Shown: piece by piece, positions 24,637-32,604 of the stretch
Position numbering within the stretch: position 1 is the first letter of the stretch
Layout: every line of letters begins with the position of its first letter
The notes under the pieces: generated by a model
Database searches by the model: none
The model's input: the letters and a program-made list of their open reading frames with translations, nothing else
What the model was told of the DNA's origin: nothing
Translations under genes and position numbers: made by a program
Assembly: GCF_003429095.1 (NCBI RefSeq)
Contig: NZ_QVTE01000045.1
Span: 62,001-126,000, forward strand
DNA length: 64,000 bases
Source of the DNA: Peribacillus saganii
GTDB lineage: Bacteria > Bacillota > Bacilli > Bacillales > DSM-1321
Reading direction: 5' to 3'

Positions 24637-25140
24637 GTGGAAACACAGGTGAGATCATTTTTTCTTAATGATGATGGAGAGATTCCAAATAACGAGCATT
24701 TTCCGGTTATTGTATATGAGGGTATTTTCAGTGATAACCCGAATGAGATTGAGGCTGCGTTCAACCGGCATAATTGGTTGGGCAGCTGGACAGGAGACAT
24801 CTACGATTTTCACCATTATCACAGCAATGCACACGAGGTATTGGGTGTTAAGTCAGGACATGCAATTGTTCTCTTCGGTGGAGATGAGGGTGAAACGCTG
24901 GAGTTGAAGGCAGGGGATGTAATCGTGCTGCCAGCAGGAACGGGACACATGAAAATTGGCAGCAACCCGGATTTCGAGGTGGTTGGTGCTTATCCGGAAG
25001 GAAGAAGCCCAAATCTTATAAAGAGAGATCCTGGGGCAAGAGCCCAGGCTTTGCCAGAAATAAAAAATGTCCCTGTTCCCAATACAGATCCGGTCTATGG
25101 TGAGAGCGGCCCGCTGATTCAAAAATGGAAGAATAAATAA
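24637..25140 (+). CDS. yjlB: Cupin-domain protein YjlB
   Basis: A 167-aa cytosolic protein with a single cupin barrel. Metal-binding motif 1 is FHHYHSNAHEVLGV with a following G-x-A-x-V-x-F-GGD strand, and motif 2 is LKAGDVIVLPAGTGHMKIG. The C-terminus is a Pro-rich tail. It matches the Bacillus YjlB family in size and pattern; the enzymatic role is unknown. The start is GTG at 24637 with GAAAGGAGCG upstream. It lies between a SigB-like promoter and katE, so general stress induction is likely. Confidence 0.85.
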   Translation: METQVRSFFLNDDGEIPNNEHFPVIVYEGIFSDNPNEIEAAFNRHNWLGSWTGDIYDFHHYHSNAHEVLGVKSGHAIVLFGGDEGETLELKAGDVIVLPAGTGHMKIGSNPDFEVVGAYPEGRSPNLIKRDPGARAQALPEIKNVPVPNTDPVYGESGPLIQKWKNK

Positions 25141-25194
25141 TTGTTGATCAATGTTTAATCAGCAGGCTTTTTGTTCATATTGTGGTGGTTACTT

Positions 25195-25220
25195 GTTTAA
25201 AATAATTCTAATCTGGGTAC
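25195..25220 (+). promoter_or_regulatory. SigB promoter of katE
   Basis: GTTTAA (25195-25200), a 14-bp spacer and GGGTAC (25215-25220) match the SigB consensus at 11 of 12 positions. katE is a classic SigB-dependent gene in B. subtilis. The start codon is 53 bp downstream. Confidence 0.88.
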
Positions 25221-25272
25221 GGGGATAAGGTGTAAATTTTTACATAATTCTCATACCAGGAGGGCCATCCAT

Positions 25273-27321
25273 ATGACCAATGAGCGTAAGATGAATAGCA
25301 ACAGCAAACAGGAGCAGCTGGAGCAGTTTCGAGTCAATGATCAGGGCAAGAAAATGACAACGAATCAAGGGCTAAAGGTTTCGGAGGATGAGTTTTCTTT
25401 AAAGGCCGGTGAACGCGGCCCGACGTTAATGGAGGATTTTCATTTTCGGGAGAAGATGACGCATTTTGACCATGAAAGGATTCCTGAGCGTATCGTTCAT
25501 GCCCGCGGTTTTGCAGCCCATGGTGAGTTTCAGGTGTATGAATCGATGAAGGAGTTTACGAAGGCGAAATTTTTGCAGGATCCTACAGTTAAGACGCCTG
25601 TTTTTGTCCGATTTTCAACCGTTGCCGGTTCGCGTGGGTCAGCTGAGACAGTACGGGATGTGCGCGGTTTTTCAACGAAGTTTTATACGGAAGAAGGTAA
25701 CTATGATTTGGTTGGAAACAACATTCCTGTCTTTTTTATTCAGGATGCCATCAAATTCCCGGATCTAATTCACGCGGTGAAGCCTGAACCGCATAATGAA
25801 ATGCCGCAGGCAGCCTCCGCCCACGATACGTTTTGGGATTTTGTGGCAAATAATCAGGAATCTGCCCATATGATTATGTGGCATCTGTCTGATCGTGCGA
25901 TTCCCCGAAGTTTCCGCATGATGGAAGGATTCGGTGTGCACACATTCCGTTTTGTTAATGATCAAGGAAAAGCCCATTTTGTAAAACTTCATTGGAAGCC
26001 AGTGCTTGGTGTGCATTCTCTTGTATGGGATGAAGCCCAAAAAATAGCAGGGAAGGATCCTGATTTCCACCGCCGTGATTTGTGGGAGTCAATCGAAATG
26101 GGGAATTTCCCTGAATACGAATTAGGGGTCCAGCTTCTTGCCGAAGAGGATGAATTCAAGTTTGATTTTGATATACTTGATCCAACAAAAATTTGGCCTG
26201 AAGAAGATGTGCCGGTAAAGATCATAGGTAAAATGACATTGAATCGCAATGTTGACAATGTTTTTGCTGAAACGGAGCAAGTAGCCTTTCATCCGGGTCA
26301 TGTGGTGCCAGGAATTGATTTTTCAAATGATCCGCTGCTGCAGGGCCGGCTTTTTTCCTATACTGATACCCAATTAATTCGCCTTGGCGGTCCGAATTTC
26401 CACGAATTGCCGATTAACCGTCCTGTTTGCCCATTCCATAACAATCAGCGTGATGGATATAGCCGTCAAACCATAAATGTTGGACAAGTAAGCTATCATA
26501 ATAATTCCCTTGCTGCAAACACTCCGTCACCTGCGACTGAAGCAGAGGGCGGGTATGTGCATTACCAGGAAAAGATTGATGGCCGCAAAGTCCGTGCCCG
26601 CAGTGAAAGCTTTAAAGACCATTTCTCACAGGCAACGATGTTTTGGAATAGCATGAGCCAGCCTGAAAAAGAGCATATCATCCAGGCTTTCAATTTTGAA
26701 CTTGGAAAAGTGAAGAGTAAATTGGTCCAGCAGCAAGTAGTAGATATGTTTGCAAACGTTAATCTTGAATTAGCCAGAACGGTTGCCGTTGCAATTGGTG
26801 CTGTCCCTCCGAATGCAGGCGGTTCGGACATTACAAAGTCATCACCGGCTGTTAGCCAGGAAAATACAAAGAAACTGCCGAATACAAGAAAAGTAGGTAT
26901 CATCATTGGCGATGATTTTAACGGCGCTGAAGTAATGACTATACTGGCCGCTTTGCAAGCAGAAGGAGTTCAGCCGGAAATCGTAAGCGAAAAACTTGGG
27001 AAATTAAAAGCTTTGGATGGAACCGAGCTTGAGGTAAACCATACGTTTTTAACGGTCGATCCCGTCCTGTTCGATGCGATTTATGCAGTTGGCGGAACGG
27101 CAGAAAGTAAAAAGTTCTATAAGGATGCTGCTTATTTTATCCACGAAGCCTTTAATCATTATAAGCCGATCGGAGCTACCCATGAAGGTAAGCAATGGCT
27201 GGAAATGGAAAAGATGACAAACAGCCCTGGAGTAGTAGTAGGAGAAGATGTAAATGAGTTTGTTTCGGCTTTTGTTGAGGCGATTGCCGCTCATCGCCAT
27301 TGGAGCCGACAAATAGTTTAA
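25273..27321 (+). CDS. katE: Large-subunit catalase with C-terminal class I amidotransferase-like domain
   Basis: A 682-aa haem catalase, clade 2, which converts hydrogen peroxide to water and oxygen. The catalytic His is H76 in RIVHARGFAAHGEF, the haem-proximal Tyr is Y363 in GRLFSYTDTQLIRLGG, and RFSTVAGSRGSAETVRDVRG is typical. A C-terminal DJ-1/PfpI-like domain (about residues 535-682, starting RKVGIIIGDDFNGAE) marks the large-subunit type. The length fits B. subtilis KatE. The start is ATG with CCAGGAGGG upstream. A near-perfect SigB promoter precedes it and a terminator follows, so it is a stand-alone stress gene. Confidence 0.95.
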   Translation: MTNERKMNSNSKQEQLEQFRVNDQGKKMTTNQGLKVSEDEFSLKAGERGPTLMEDFHFREKMTHFDHERIPERIVHARGFAAHGEFQVYESMKEFTKAKFLQDPTVKTPVFVRFSTVAGSRGSAETVRDVRGFSTKFYTEEGNYDLVGNNIPVFFIQDAIKFPDLIHAVKPEPHNEMPQAASAHDTFWDFVANNQESAHMIMWHLSDRAIPRSFRMMEGFGVHTFRFVNDQGKAHFVKLHWKPVLGVHSLVWDEAQKIAGKDPDFHRRDLWESIEMGNFPEYELGVQLLAEEDEFKFDFDILDPTKIWPEEDVPVKIIGKMTLNRNVDNVFAETEQVAFHPGHVVPGIDFSNDPLLQGRLFSYTDTQLIRLGGPNFHELPINRPVCPFHNNQRDGYSRQTINVGQVSYHNNSLAANTPSPATEAEGGYVHYQEKIDGRKVRARSESFKDHFSQATMFWNSMSQPEKEHIIQAFNFELGKVKSKLVQQQVVDMFANVNLELARTVAVAIGAVPPNAGGSDITKSSPAVSQENTKKLPNTRKVGIIIGDDFNGAEVMTILAALQAEGVQPEIVSEKLGKLKALDGTELEVNHTFLTVDPVLFDAIYAVGGTAESKKFYKDAAYFIHEAFNHYKPIGATHEGKQWLEMEKMTNSPGVVVGEDVNEFVSAFVEAIAAHRHWSRQIV

Positions 27322-27347
27322 TAGATGGGGAGAGATCCCCTGTCAAT

Positions 27348-27388
27348 AAAAGAGGCAGATCCGCTATCAAAATGGGTCTGCTTCTTTT
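27348..27388 (+). terminator. Terminator of katE
   Basis: The stem aaaagaggcagatcc (from 27348) pairs with gggtctgcttctttt (to 27388) with G·U pairs, in a T-rich 3' arm, 27 bp after katE. Confidence 0.88.
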
Positions 27389-27438
27389 GCTTATTAATAG
27401 AATTTAATAGACAATATAACTTTTTAACAAGTACAGAT

Positions 27439-27560
27439 GTGTCTAGCTCCAGCGCCCAGCCCCTCGAGGTCATAAGTCAATCGTTTCGGAAGGCAAAAAG
27501 CGCCTTCTATCAACGCTTGTCTTATGCTTGTCGGGGCTAACCAGGGCGCTTGCGCTTTTC
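27439..27560. repeat. Dispersed intergenic repeat, CTCCAGCGCC family, full copy
   Basis: An imperfect long palindrome. The left end TAGCTCCAGCGCCCAGCCCC pairs with GTCGGGGCT and CCAGGGCGCTTGCGCTTTTC at the right end. Such mosaic repeats occur many times between genes in Bacillaceae genomes. Partial copies lie at 27569, 29053 and 41218. Confidence 0.75.
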
Positions 27561-27568
27561 TATGATGA

Positions 27569-27612
27569 CTAGCTCCAGCGCCCAGCAACTTTTTTCCCGC
27601 AGGAAAATAAAG
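27569..27612. repeat. Partial copy of the CTCCAGCGCC repeat
   Basis: It starts CTAGCTCCAGCGCCCAGCA and runs into TTTTTTCCCGCAGGAAAATA, the same joint seen at 29053. The region 27613-27800 after it shows no ORF or structure I can support. Confidence 0.7.
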
Positions 27613-27801
27613 TAAATTGGCTTTGTATATGGTTTCAGTCGATATAAAGACTACAGTTTCTATATTCAGCAGGCTGTAAGGATAGAGGCACTCCTCCAAA
27701 CGGATGAAAGAAATCATGCATCATTGTAGTTCTTTTTCATTTTTCAAAAGGGAAATGTCCATTTTGAAGAAAAACCCGATTTGCACTTTTAAAAAAACTT
27801 A

Positions 27802-27830
27802 TTGACTTTCTAAAAAATATACTGTAAATT
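27802..27830 (+). promoter_or_regulatory. SigA-type promoter of the met riboswitch operon
   Basis: TTGACT (27802-27807) and TAAATT (27825-27830), 17-bp spacer, 35 bp upstream of the S-box aptamer. Confidence 0.65.
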
Positions 27831-27864
27831 GTAGCAATATAACCAACCAATCGAATATTTTGAT

Positions 27865-27983
27865 AACTCTTATCAAGAGTAGCGGAGGGACTGGCCCGAT
27901 GAAGCTCGGCAACCGTTCATGTTTTAAAACATGGAAAGGTGCTAAATCCTGCAAAAACACATTGTGTTTTGAAAGATGAGAGA
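27865..27983 (+). promoter_or_regulatory. SAM-I riboswitch (S-box) aptamer
   Basis: The canonical S-box core is present: CTCTTATCAAGAG at the 5' end, GGAGGGACTGGCCCGATGAAG, CTCGGCAACC, AAAGGTGCTAAATCC and the closing GATGAGAG. P1 is CTCTTATC (27867-27874) with GATGAGAG (27974-27981). SAM binding should favour the terminator at 28009 and shut off methionine uptake. Confidence 0.96.
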
Positions 27984-28008
27984 GGACGATACATATATTT
28001 TAACGTGC

Positions 28009-28038
28009 GCCTCTCTTCTTTCGGAAGGGAGGCTTTTT
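28009..28038 (+). terminator. S-box terminator
   Basis: A stem gcctctcttc (28009-28018) with ggaagggaggc (28023-28033) and a T run to 28038. The GAGAG closing P1 can instead pair with CTCTC of this stem as an antiterminator. Confidence 0.9.
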
Positions 28039-28098
28039 GGCTTTATATCAAAAAAAGAGGGTTGGAAAAAAGATCTAAAATTTTAGGGGGTATATTGC

Positions 28099-28935
28099 AT
28101 GAAAAAGTTTGTATTGATACTATCTCTGATTTTACTAATTGGAGTATTAACTGCTTGTGGAAACAAAGAAGAAGCTTCATCAACTGGAGAAAAAAATGAA
28201 AACCAGTTAAGTGAAGAAAAACTTATGATTGGTGTTACTGCAGGTCCTCATGAACAGGTTGTTGAAAAGGTTAAAGAAGTAGCGGCCAAGGACGGTTTAG
28301 AAATTGAACTAAAGGTATTCAATGATTATGTTATGCCAAACACGGCACTTGAAGAGGGTGAGCTGGATATGAACAGCTATCAGCACAAGCCGTTTATGGA
28401 CCAATTTAACAAAGACAAGAGCACACATTTAGCTGCTGTCGGCAAAACCATTTTAAATCCTATGGCCATTTATTCAAATGAATACAAGAGCCTGGAAGAT
28501 ATTCCAAAAGGGGCTAAGGTTGGACTGCCAAACGATCCGACAAACGGTACACGTTCACTTTATCTTTTTGAAGAAGCAGGGTTGATCAAGATTAAAGAAG
28601 ACAAAAGGGAAACAGCCACGATTCTTGACTTAGCGGAAAACCCAAAGGAAATTGAGTTTATTGAACTGGAAGCAGCACAAATCCCTAAACAATTGACTGA
28701 ATTGGACGCAGCTGCCATTAACACGAACTTTGCCATTGATGCCGGCTTAAGCCCGAAACAAGATGGAATCTTCCTGGAGCCAATTGAGTCACCATATGTA
28801 AACTGGTTAGTTGTTAGGGAAGAAAATAAGAACGATCCTGCTGTAAAAAAAGTTCTAAAAGCCTTCCATACAGACGAAGTAAAGGCATTTATTGAGGAAG
28901 AATTCAAAGGCTCTATCCTTCCAGGCTGGGAATAA
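28099..28935 (+). CDS. metQ: Methionine ABC transporter substrate-binding lipoprotein
   Basis: A 278-aa NlpA/MetQ-family binding protein anchored outside the membrane, for methionine (D and L forms in the family). The lipobox LTAC lies at about residues 15-18. Family markers are GVTAGPHEQVVEKVKEVA, FNDYVMPNTALEEGELDMN, YQHKPFMDQF, VGLPNDPTNGTRSLYLFEEAG and AAINTNFAIDAGLSP. AGGGGGTAT precedes the ATG. It is directly downstream of the SAM riboswitch and separated from metN by 236 bp containing a hairpin and a repeat. This order (Q first) differs from B. subtilis metNPQ. Confidence 0.95.
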   Translation: MKKFVLILSLILLIGVLTACGNKEEASSTGEKNENQLSEEKLMIGVTAGPHEQVVEKVKEVAAKDGLEIELKVFNDYVMPNTALEEGELDMNSYQHKPFMDQFNKDKSTHLAAVGKTILNPMAIYSNEYKSLEDIPKGAKVGLPNDPTNGTRSLYLFEEAGLIKIKEDKRETATILDLAENPKEIEFIELEAAQIPKQLTELDAAAINTNFAIDAGLSPKQDGIFLEPIESPYVNWLVVREENKNDPAVKKVLKAFHTDEVKAFIEEEFKGSILPGWE

Positions 28936-28975
28936 TATTCTGCCTGTGAAGCTTCATGATAAAACACAGTAAATA

Positions 28976-29004
28976 GAACCATATGGCATAGCACCATATG
29001 GTTC
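28976..29004 (+). terminator. Hairpin after metQ
   Basis: A perfect 11-bp stem (gaaccatatgg 28976-28986, ccatatggttc 28994-29004) with a 7-nt loop and no T run. It probably stabilises the metQ message or causes partial termination before metNI. Confidence 0.6.
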
Positions 29005-29052
29005 GACTCATTTGTAAAAATAAAAAGTATGACTTTTTAAAACTAGTATGAG

Positions 29053-29149
29053 GTCTCGCTCCAGCGCCCAGCAGTTTTTTTTCCGTAGGAAAATAAAGCC
29101 CCGGCGCACACACATGCTAGTGCCGTCATTGCCCCAGGACGCTTACGTA
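29053..29149. repeat. Partial copy of the CTCCAGCGCC repeat inside the met operon
   Basis: It begins GTCTCGCTCCAGCGCCCAGC and shares the following T-run/CCGTAGGAAAATAAAG joint with the copy at 27569, then GCCCCGGCGC and CCAGGACGCTTACG as the closing end. It separates metQ from metN. Confidence 0.7.
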
Positions 29150-29171
29150 TTTCTTGAAAGGAAGTGAACCC

Positions 29172-30185
29172 ATGATTGTACTTGAAAATGTTTCAAAGGT
29201 GTTTGAAACGAAAAAGGGCAGGGTGGAAGCTGTTAAAGATGTCAACCTTCATGTGAAGAAGGGTGAGATACATGGTGTGATTGGATATAGTGGTGCAGGG
29301 AAAAGTACACTGATCCGTTGTGTTAATTTACTTGAGAAACCGACAACAGGAAAAGTTTTCATAAACGGAGAAGAAATTACTTCTTTGAACTCTGGAAAGC
29401 TGGCGGAGAAAAGAAAGCATATTGGAATGATTTTCCAAGGCTTCAATTTGCTGAAAACAGCAACTGTTTATGATAATATCGCTATTCCATTAAAACTGAT
29501 TGGACTCAATAAAACCGAGGTTGAAAATCGTGTAAAAAAATATCTGGATATTGTAGGTCTTTCCGAAAAGGTAAATTCCTATCCAAGCCAGCTTTCCGGC
29601 GGGCAGAAACAGCGTGTGGCGATTGCGAGGGCCCTATCCCAGGAACCGGAAATCCTCTTAAGCGATGAAGCGACTAGTGCTCTGGATCCGGAAACAACTG
29701 ATTCTATTCTTGATTTACTTTTAAAAATCAACATAGAGCTGGGAATCACGATTCTCTTGATTACCCACGAAATGAATGTAATCCAGAAAATATGTGATTA
29801 CGTCTATGTGATGGAAAATGGCGACATTGTCGAACAAGGCTCTGCCATTGACTTATTTACAAAACCGGAACGGGAAACAACTAAGAAATTTTTGAACACG
29901 ATTGCCCAGCGTAAACTTTCTCCATCGCTAATCAATCAATTACAAGGAACAGGCTCTGTTCTTAGGCTTACCTTCGTCGGCGAATCAACCGGACAGCCGC
30001 TGCTTGCGGCCGTAAGCAAGCAATTTGATGTCAGTCCTAATATTTTAACGGCAAATATCATTGAATTAAAGAATGGCATCGTGGGCAATATTGTCATCCA
30101 TCTAGAGGGTGATCAAAAACACATCAGGGACTCCTTGCAATTTTTAAAAGAAAAAGGGGTCGGAGTCGAGGAATTGGAGGGATAA
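29172..30185 (+). CDS. metN: Methionine ABC transporter ATP-binding protein
   Basis: A 337-aa ABC ATPase for methionine import. Walker A is GYSGAGKST, the signature [16 protein letters not shown], Walker B ILLSDEATSALDP and the switch His is in LLITHEMNV. The C-terminal 75 residues (LRLTFVGESTGQPLLAAVSK onward) form the NIL regulatory domain that binds methionine and gives trans-inhibition. The start is ATG 29172, 7 bases after GAAAGGAAG; a TTG at 29154 lies before that RBS. metI starts 3 bases after it. Confidence 0.95.
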   Translation: MIVLENVSKVFETKKGRVEAVKDVNLHVKKGEIHGVIGYSGAGKSTLIRCVNLLEKPTTGKVFINGEEITSLNSGKLAEKRKHIGMIFQGFNLLKTATVYDNIAIPLKLIGLNKTEVENRVKKYLDIVGLSEKVNSYPSQLSGGQKQRVAIARALSQEPEILLSDEATSALDPETTDSILDLLLKINIELGITILLITHEMNVIQKICDYVYVMENGDIVEQGSAIDLFTKPERETTKKFLNTIAQRKLSPSLINQLQGTGSVLRLTFVGESTGQPLLAAVSKQFDVSPNILTANIIELKNGIVGNIVIHLEGDQKHIRDSLQFLKEKGVGVEELEG

Positions 30186-30188
30186 GCA

Positions 30189-30860
30189 TTGGAAAGATAT
30201 CAACAGTTTACCGAACAATGGCTTCCGATTATTGGAAAGGCAATGATAGAAACCTTTCAAATGGTTGGGATTTCGCTTCTCTTCTCGGTTATTATAGGCA
30301 TTCCCCTTGGTATTTTGCTAGTTTTAACACGTCCGGGCCAAGCAATGGCGAACAAATGGATTTACCAGCTATTAAACTTGCTCATCAACATTATTCGCTC
30401 TGTACCATTTATCATTCTTTTATTTTTCATTCTTCCTTTTACAAAGCTGATTGTCGGCACCACAATTGGAGTCCAAGGGGTAATTGTGCCACTTGTGATT
30501 TATACAGCACCATATATTGCTAGACTGATGGAATCATCTCTGTTAGAGGTTGATAGTGGAGTACTTGAAGCGTACGAAGCAATGGGGATTCCTACAAGGC
30601 AGATCATCTGGCATGTCATGCTTCGTGAAGCAAGGCCGTCTATTATTCTTGGTTTAACGATTGCAACTGTCGGTTTGATTGGAGCTACGGCGATGGCAGG
30701 TCTGGTCGGTGCTGGGGGGCTTGGTGATTTGGCTTATCGCTTTGGCCATCTGCGCTATGAGGTTGATGTCATGTATGCGACCGTGTTAATCCTTATTATT
30801 TTGGTACAAAGCATCCAGTCGATTGGTAACAGGCTGTCAGCCCGGCTAAAAAAAGATTAA
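30189..30860 (+). CDS. metI: Methionine ABC transporter permease
   Basis: A 223-aa membrane protein with five predicted helices. MetI-family features include ETFQMVGISLLFSVIIGIPL, IIRSVPFIILLFFILPFT, the EAA-like loop VLEAYEAMGIPTRQIIWHVM and GATAMAGLVGAGGLGDLAYR. The start is TTG at 30189 with GGAGGGATA upstream, tightly linked to metN. The length agrees with B. subtilis MetP. The homodimer forms the methionine channel. Confidence 0.94.
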   Translation: MERYQQFTEQWLPIIGKAMIETFQMVGISLLFSVIIGIPLGILLVLTRPGQAMANKWIYQLLNLLINIIRSVPFIILLFFILPFTKLIVGTTIGVQGVIVPLVIYTAPYIARLMESSLLEVDSGVLEAYEAMGIPTRQIIWHVMLREARPSIILGLTIATVGLIGATAMAGLVGAGGLGDLAYRFGHLRYEVDVMYATVLILIILVQSIQSIGNRLSARLKKD

Positions 30861-30971
30861 GGCAGGATTGCCCGGCAACTCACTGAAAATTCTTCGTTTT
30901 CAGCATCAGGTATCAAAAAGGTCATCGAGGCGGTTTTAGATGCTGCGAGGGAAGAAGATCAATATATTTGA
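30861..30971 (+). pseudogene. Possible gene remnant in frame after metI
   Basis: After the metI TAA the same frame stays open for 36 codons with protein-like content (ENSSFSASGIKKVIEAVLDA, then AREEDQYI) and stops with TGA at 30969. It has no start codon or RBS of its own. It could be the tail of a deleted downstream gene. MetI is already full length, so read-through is unlikely to matter. I do not recognise the family. Confidence 0.3.
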
Positions 30972-31072
30972 AAATAGTTTTGATTCGCATAACTCATGAT
31001 TATAGAGAAGGTATCCAATTATTTTAAATAAAATAAAAATTCGATTTTCGTGAAGGGTGGAAATGTAAGGCT

Positions 31073-32209
31073 ATGAGTACAGCAAATGTGGATGCAATAT
31101 TACAAAACATTGGCTCCGAAGAGTATTTTCCAATTTCCTACGAGGAGCTTGAACAAGGGGCAAAACAGAAAATGTCGGCAGGGGCTTTCGGTTATGTCCG
31201 TTCGGGTGCAGGCGGGGAAGAGACGCTCAGAAAAAACGAAGATTCTTTTAAAAAGCTTTCAATCGTGCCAAGGGTGTTAAGTGATGTTGCAGGATTGGAC
31301 ACAAGTATTAACTTGTTTGGACGAATATACCCCCATCCATTACTGCTTGCTCCTGTCGGCATGCTGAAGATGGCTGATGAGCAAGCCGATTTAGCGGTTG
31401 CCAAAGCAGCTGCTGAGCACCAGATTCCCGTCGTATTGAGTACAGTTGCCAGTTATTCAATGGAAGAGGTCGCCGCTGCCGCTAAGGGCCCAAAGTGGTT
31501 TCAGCTTTATTGGTCAAACAATGAAGAGGTTTCTTTCAGTATGGTGAAGCGGGCAGAGGAAGCCGGTTATGAAGCGATTGTGTTAACAGTTGATACTGTC
31601 ATGATGGGCTGGCGACAAGAAGATATGCGCAACCGTTTTTCTCCATTAAAGCTCGGTTATGGAAAAGCGAATTATGAGACAGACCCTGTATTTTTAAACT
31701 CTCTTGGAAGCCAAGACTCGGATTCTATCATTCAAGGAATTCTTGATAATATTCATCATCCCGGACTAAATTGGAAGCATGTTGCAGAATTGAAAAAAAG
31801 GACTTCCCTGCCTCTTCTATTAAAGGGAATATTGCATCCCGAAGATGCAAAACTCGCCGTGGCAAATGGCATTGATGGGCTTATTGTTTCAAACCACGGA
31901 GGCAGGCAGCTTGACGGCGTGATCTCAGCAATTGATGCCCTCCCCCATGTTGTTGAATCAGTGAACGGCAGTGTGCCGGTACTGATTGACAGCGGGATCC
32001 GGCGAGGATCGGATGTTGTAAAGGCACTTGCCCTAGGCGCGGCGGCGGTGTTAATCGGACGTCCTTTCGTTTACGGATTAGCAGTCGGCGGGCAAAATGG
32101 CGTAGAAAAAGTGCTTGAGAACTTTATCCAGGAAACAAAGGTGTCAATATCGCTGTCTGGTGTTTCAAGCATCAAGGATCTTCCTAGCTTAAAAATCGTC
32201 CGGGCATAA
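31073..32209 (+). CDS. FMN-dependent alpha-hydroxy-acid oxidase (lactate oxidase/monooxygenase-like)
   Basis: A 378-aa cytosolic flavoenzyme of the glycolate/lactate oxidase family, which oxidises a 2-hydroxy acid with FMN. It shows the TIM-barrel pattern AGAFGYVRSGAGGEETLRKN, LLLAPVGMLKMAD, VVLSTVASYSMEEV, FQLYWSNNEE, the catalytic His and substrate Arg in VSNHGGRQLDGV, and the FMN phosphate site LIDSGIRRGSDVVKALALGA. Bacillus relatives are annotated as lactate 2-monooxygenase or lactate oxidase; the substrate cannot be set from sequence alone. The RBS is weak (AAGG near the ATG). It stands alone. Confidence 0.88.
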   Translation: MSTANVDAILQNIGSEEYFPISYEELEQGAKQKMSAGAFGYVRSGAGGEETLRKNEDSFKKLSIVPRVLSDVAGLDTSINLFGRIYPHPLLLAPVGMLKMADEQADLAVAKAAAEHQIPVVLSTVASYSMEEVAAAAKGPKWFQLYWSNNEEVSFSMVKRAEEAGYEAIVLTVDTVMMGWRQEDMRNRFSPLKLGYGKANYETDPVFLNSLGSQDSDSIIQGILDNIHHPGLNWKHVAELKKRTSLPLLLKGILHPEDAKLAVANGIDGLIVSNHGGRQLDGVISAIDALPHVVESVNGSVPVLIDSGIRRGSDVVKALALGAAAVLIGRPFVYGLAVGGQNGVEKVLENFIQETKVSISLSGVSSIKDLPSLKIVRA

Positions 32210-32561
32210 TCCAATTGGGGCGGCGCATTTGAATATATGAAACAAGCTTTAACAGGGATAAAGTCATTGACCGTCACAGGTTGTGGCTGGCCCGTACTGT
32301 ATAATGGGTCCCGGTGATATGGGAGCAGATGAAGTAAGTTTGAAAAGTATCCAAACGGCGATGCTACAAGGACAATGGGTCCACAGATTCTTGTCAAACA
32401 CAAGGGGATCGTCAAGTAAAAAGCGTCCATACGGAATTTATGCTGAGGGATTTGTTTCCATACTGTGTGGATTTTATAATGTTGACCGGGTTCACGTAAA
32501 TAGCTCGGACGGCTGGGTCTTGTGAAAATAAAACACTGACGGTTTGTTCGGAATACCAAAA
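32210..32561. other. Unexplained 350-bp intergenic stretch
   Basis: Plus-strand frames give fragments such as MKQALTGIKSLTVTGCG and an 80-codon frame from 32283, but none has an RBS or recognisable fold. The base composition resembles coding DNA more than the A+T-rich gaps nearby, so a decayed gene is possible. I see no known RNA structure. Confidence 0.4.
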
Positions 32562-32596
32562 AGCTGGCCTGTTTCAGCAAATTTGGCCGGCCAGCT
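32562..32596 (-). terminator. Terminator of the PhoX-like gene
   Basis: AGCTGGCC (32562-32569) and GGCCAGCT (32589-32596) form a stem. On the minus strand it is followed by TTTTTGG, right after the stop of the PhoX-like gene. Confidence 0.8.
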
Positions 32597-32604
32597 CTTG
32601 AAAT

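Noticed and set aside
27939-28199. 86-codon frame across the S-box and start of metQ
   Set aside because: It overlaps the SAM riboswitch, its terminator and the metQ lipoprotein signal in another frame, and has no RBS.
28995-29013. GGTTCGACTC resembling a tRNA T-loop
   Set aside because: It is the 3' arm of a simple hairpin. No acceptor, D or anticodon arms can be built around it.
32071-32580. 169-codon minus-strand frame overlapping the lactate-oxidase-like gene
   Set aside because: It is antisense to a conserved flavoenzyme for 140 bp and shows no domain or start signal.
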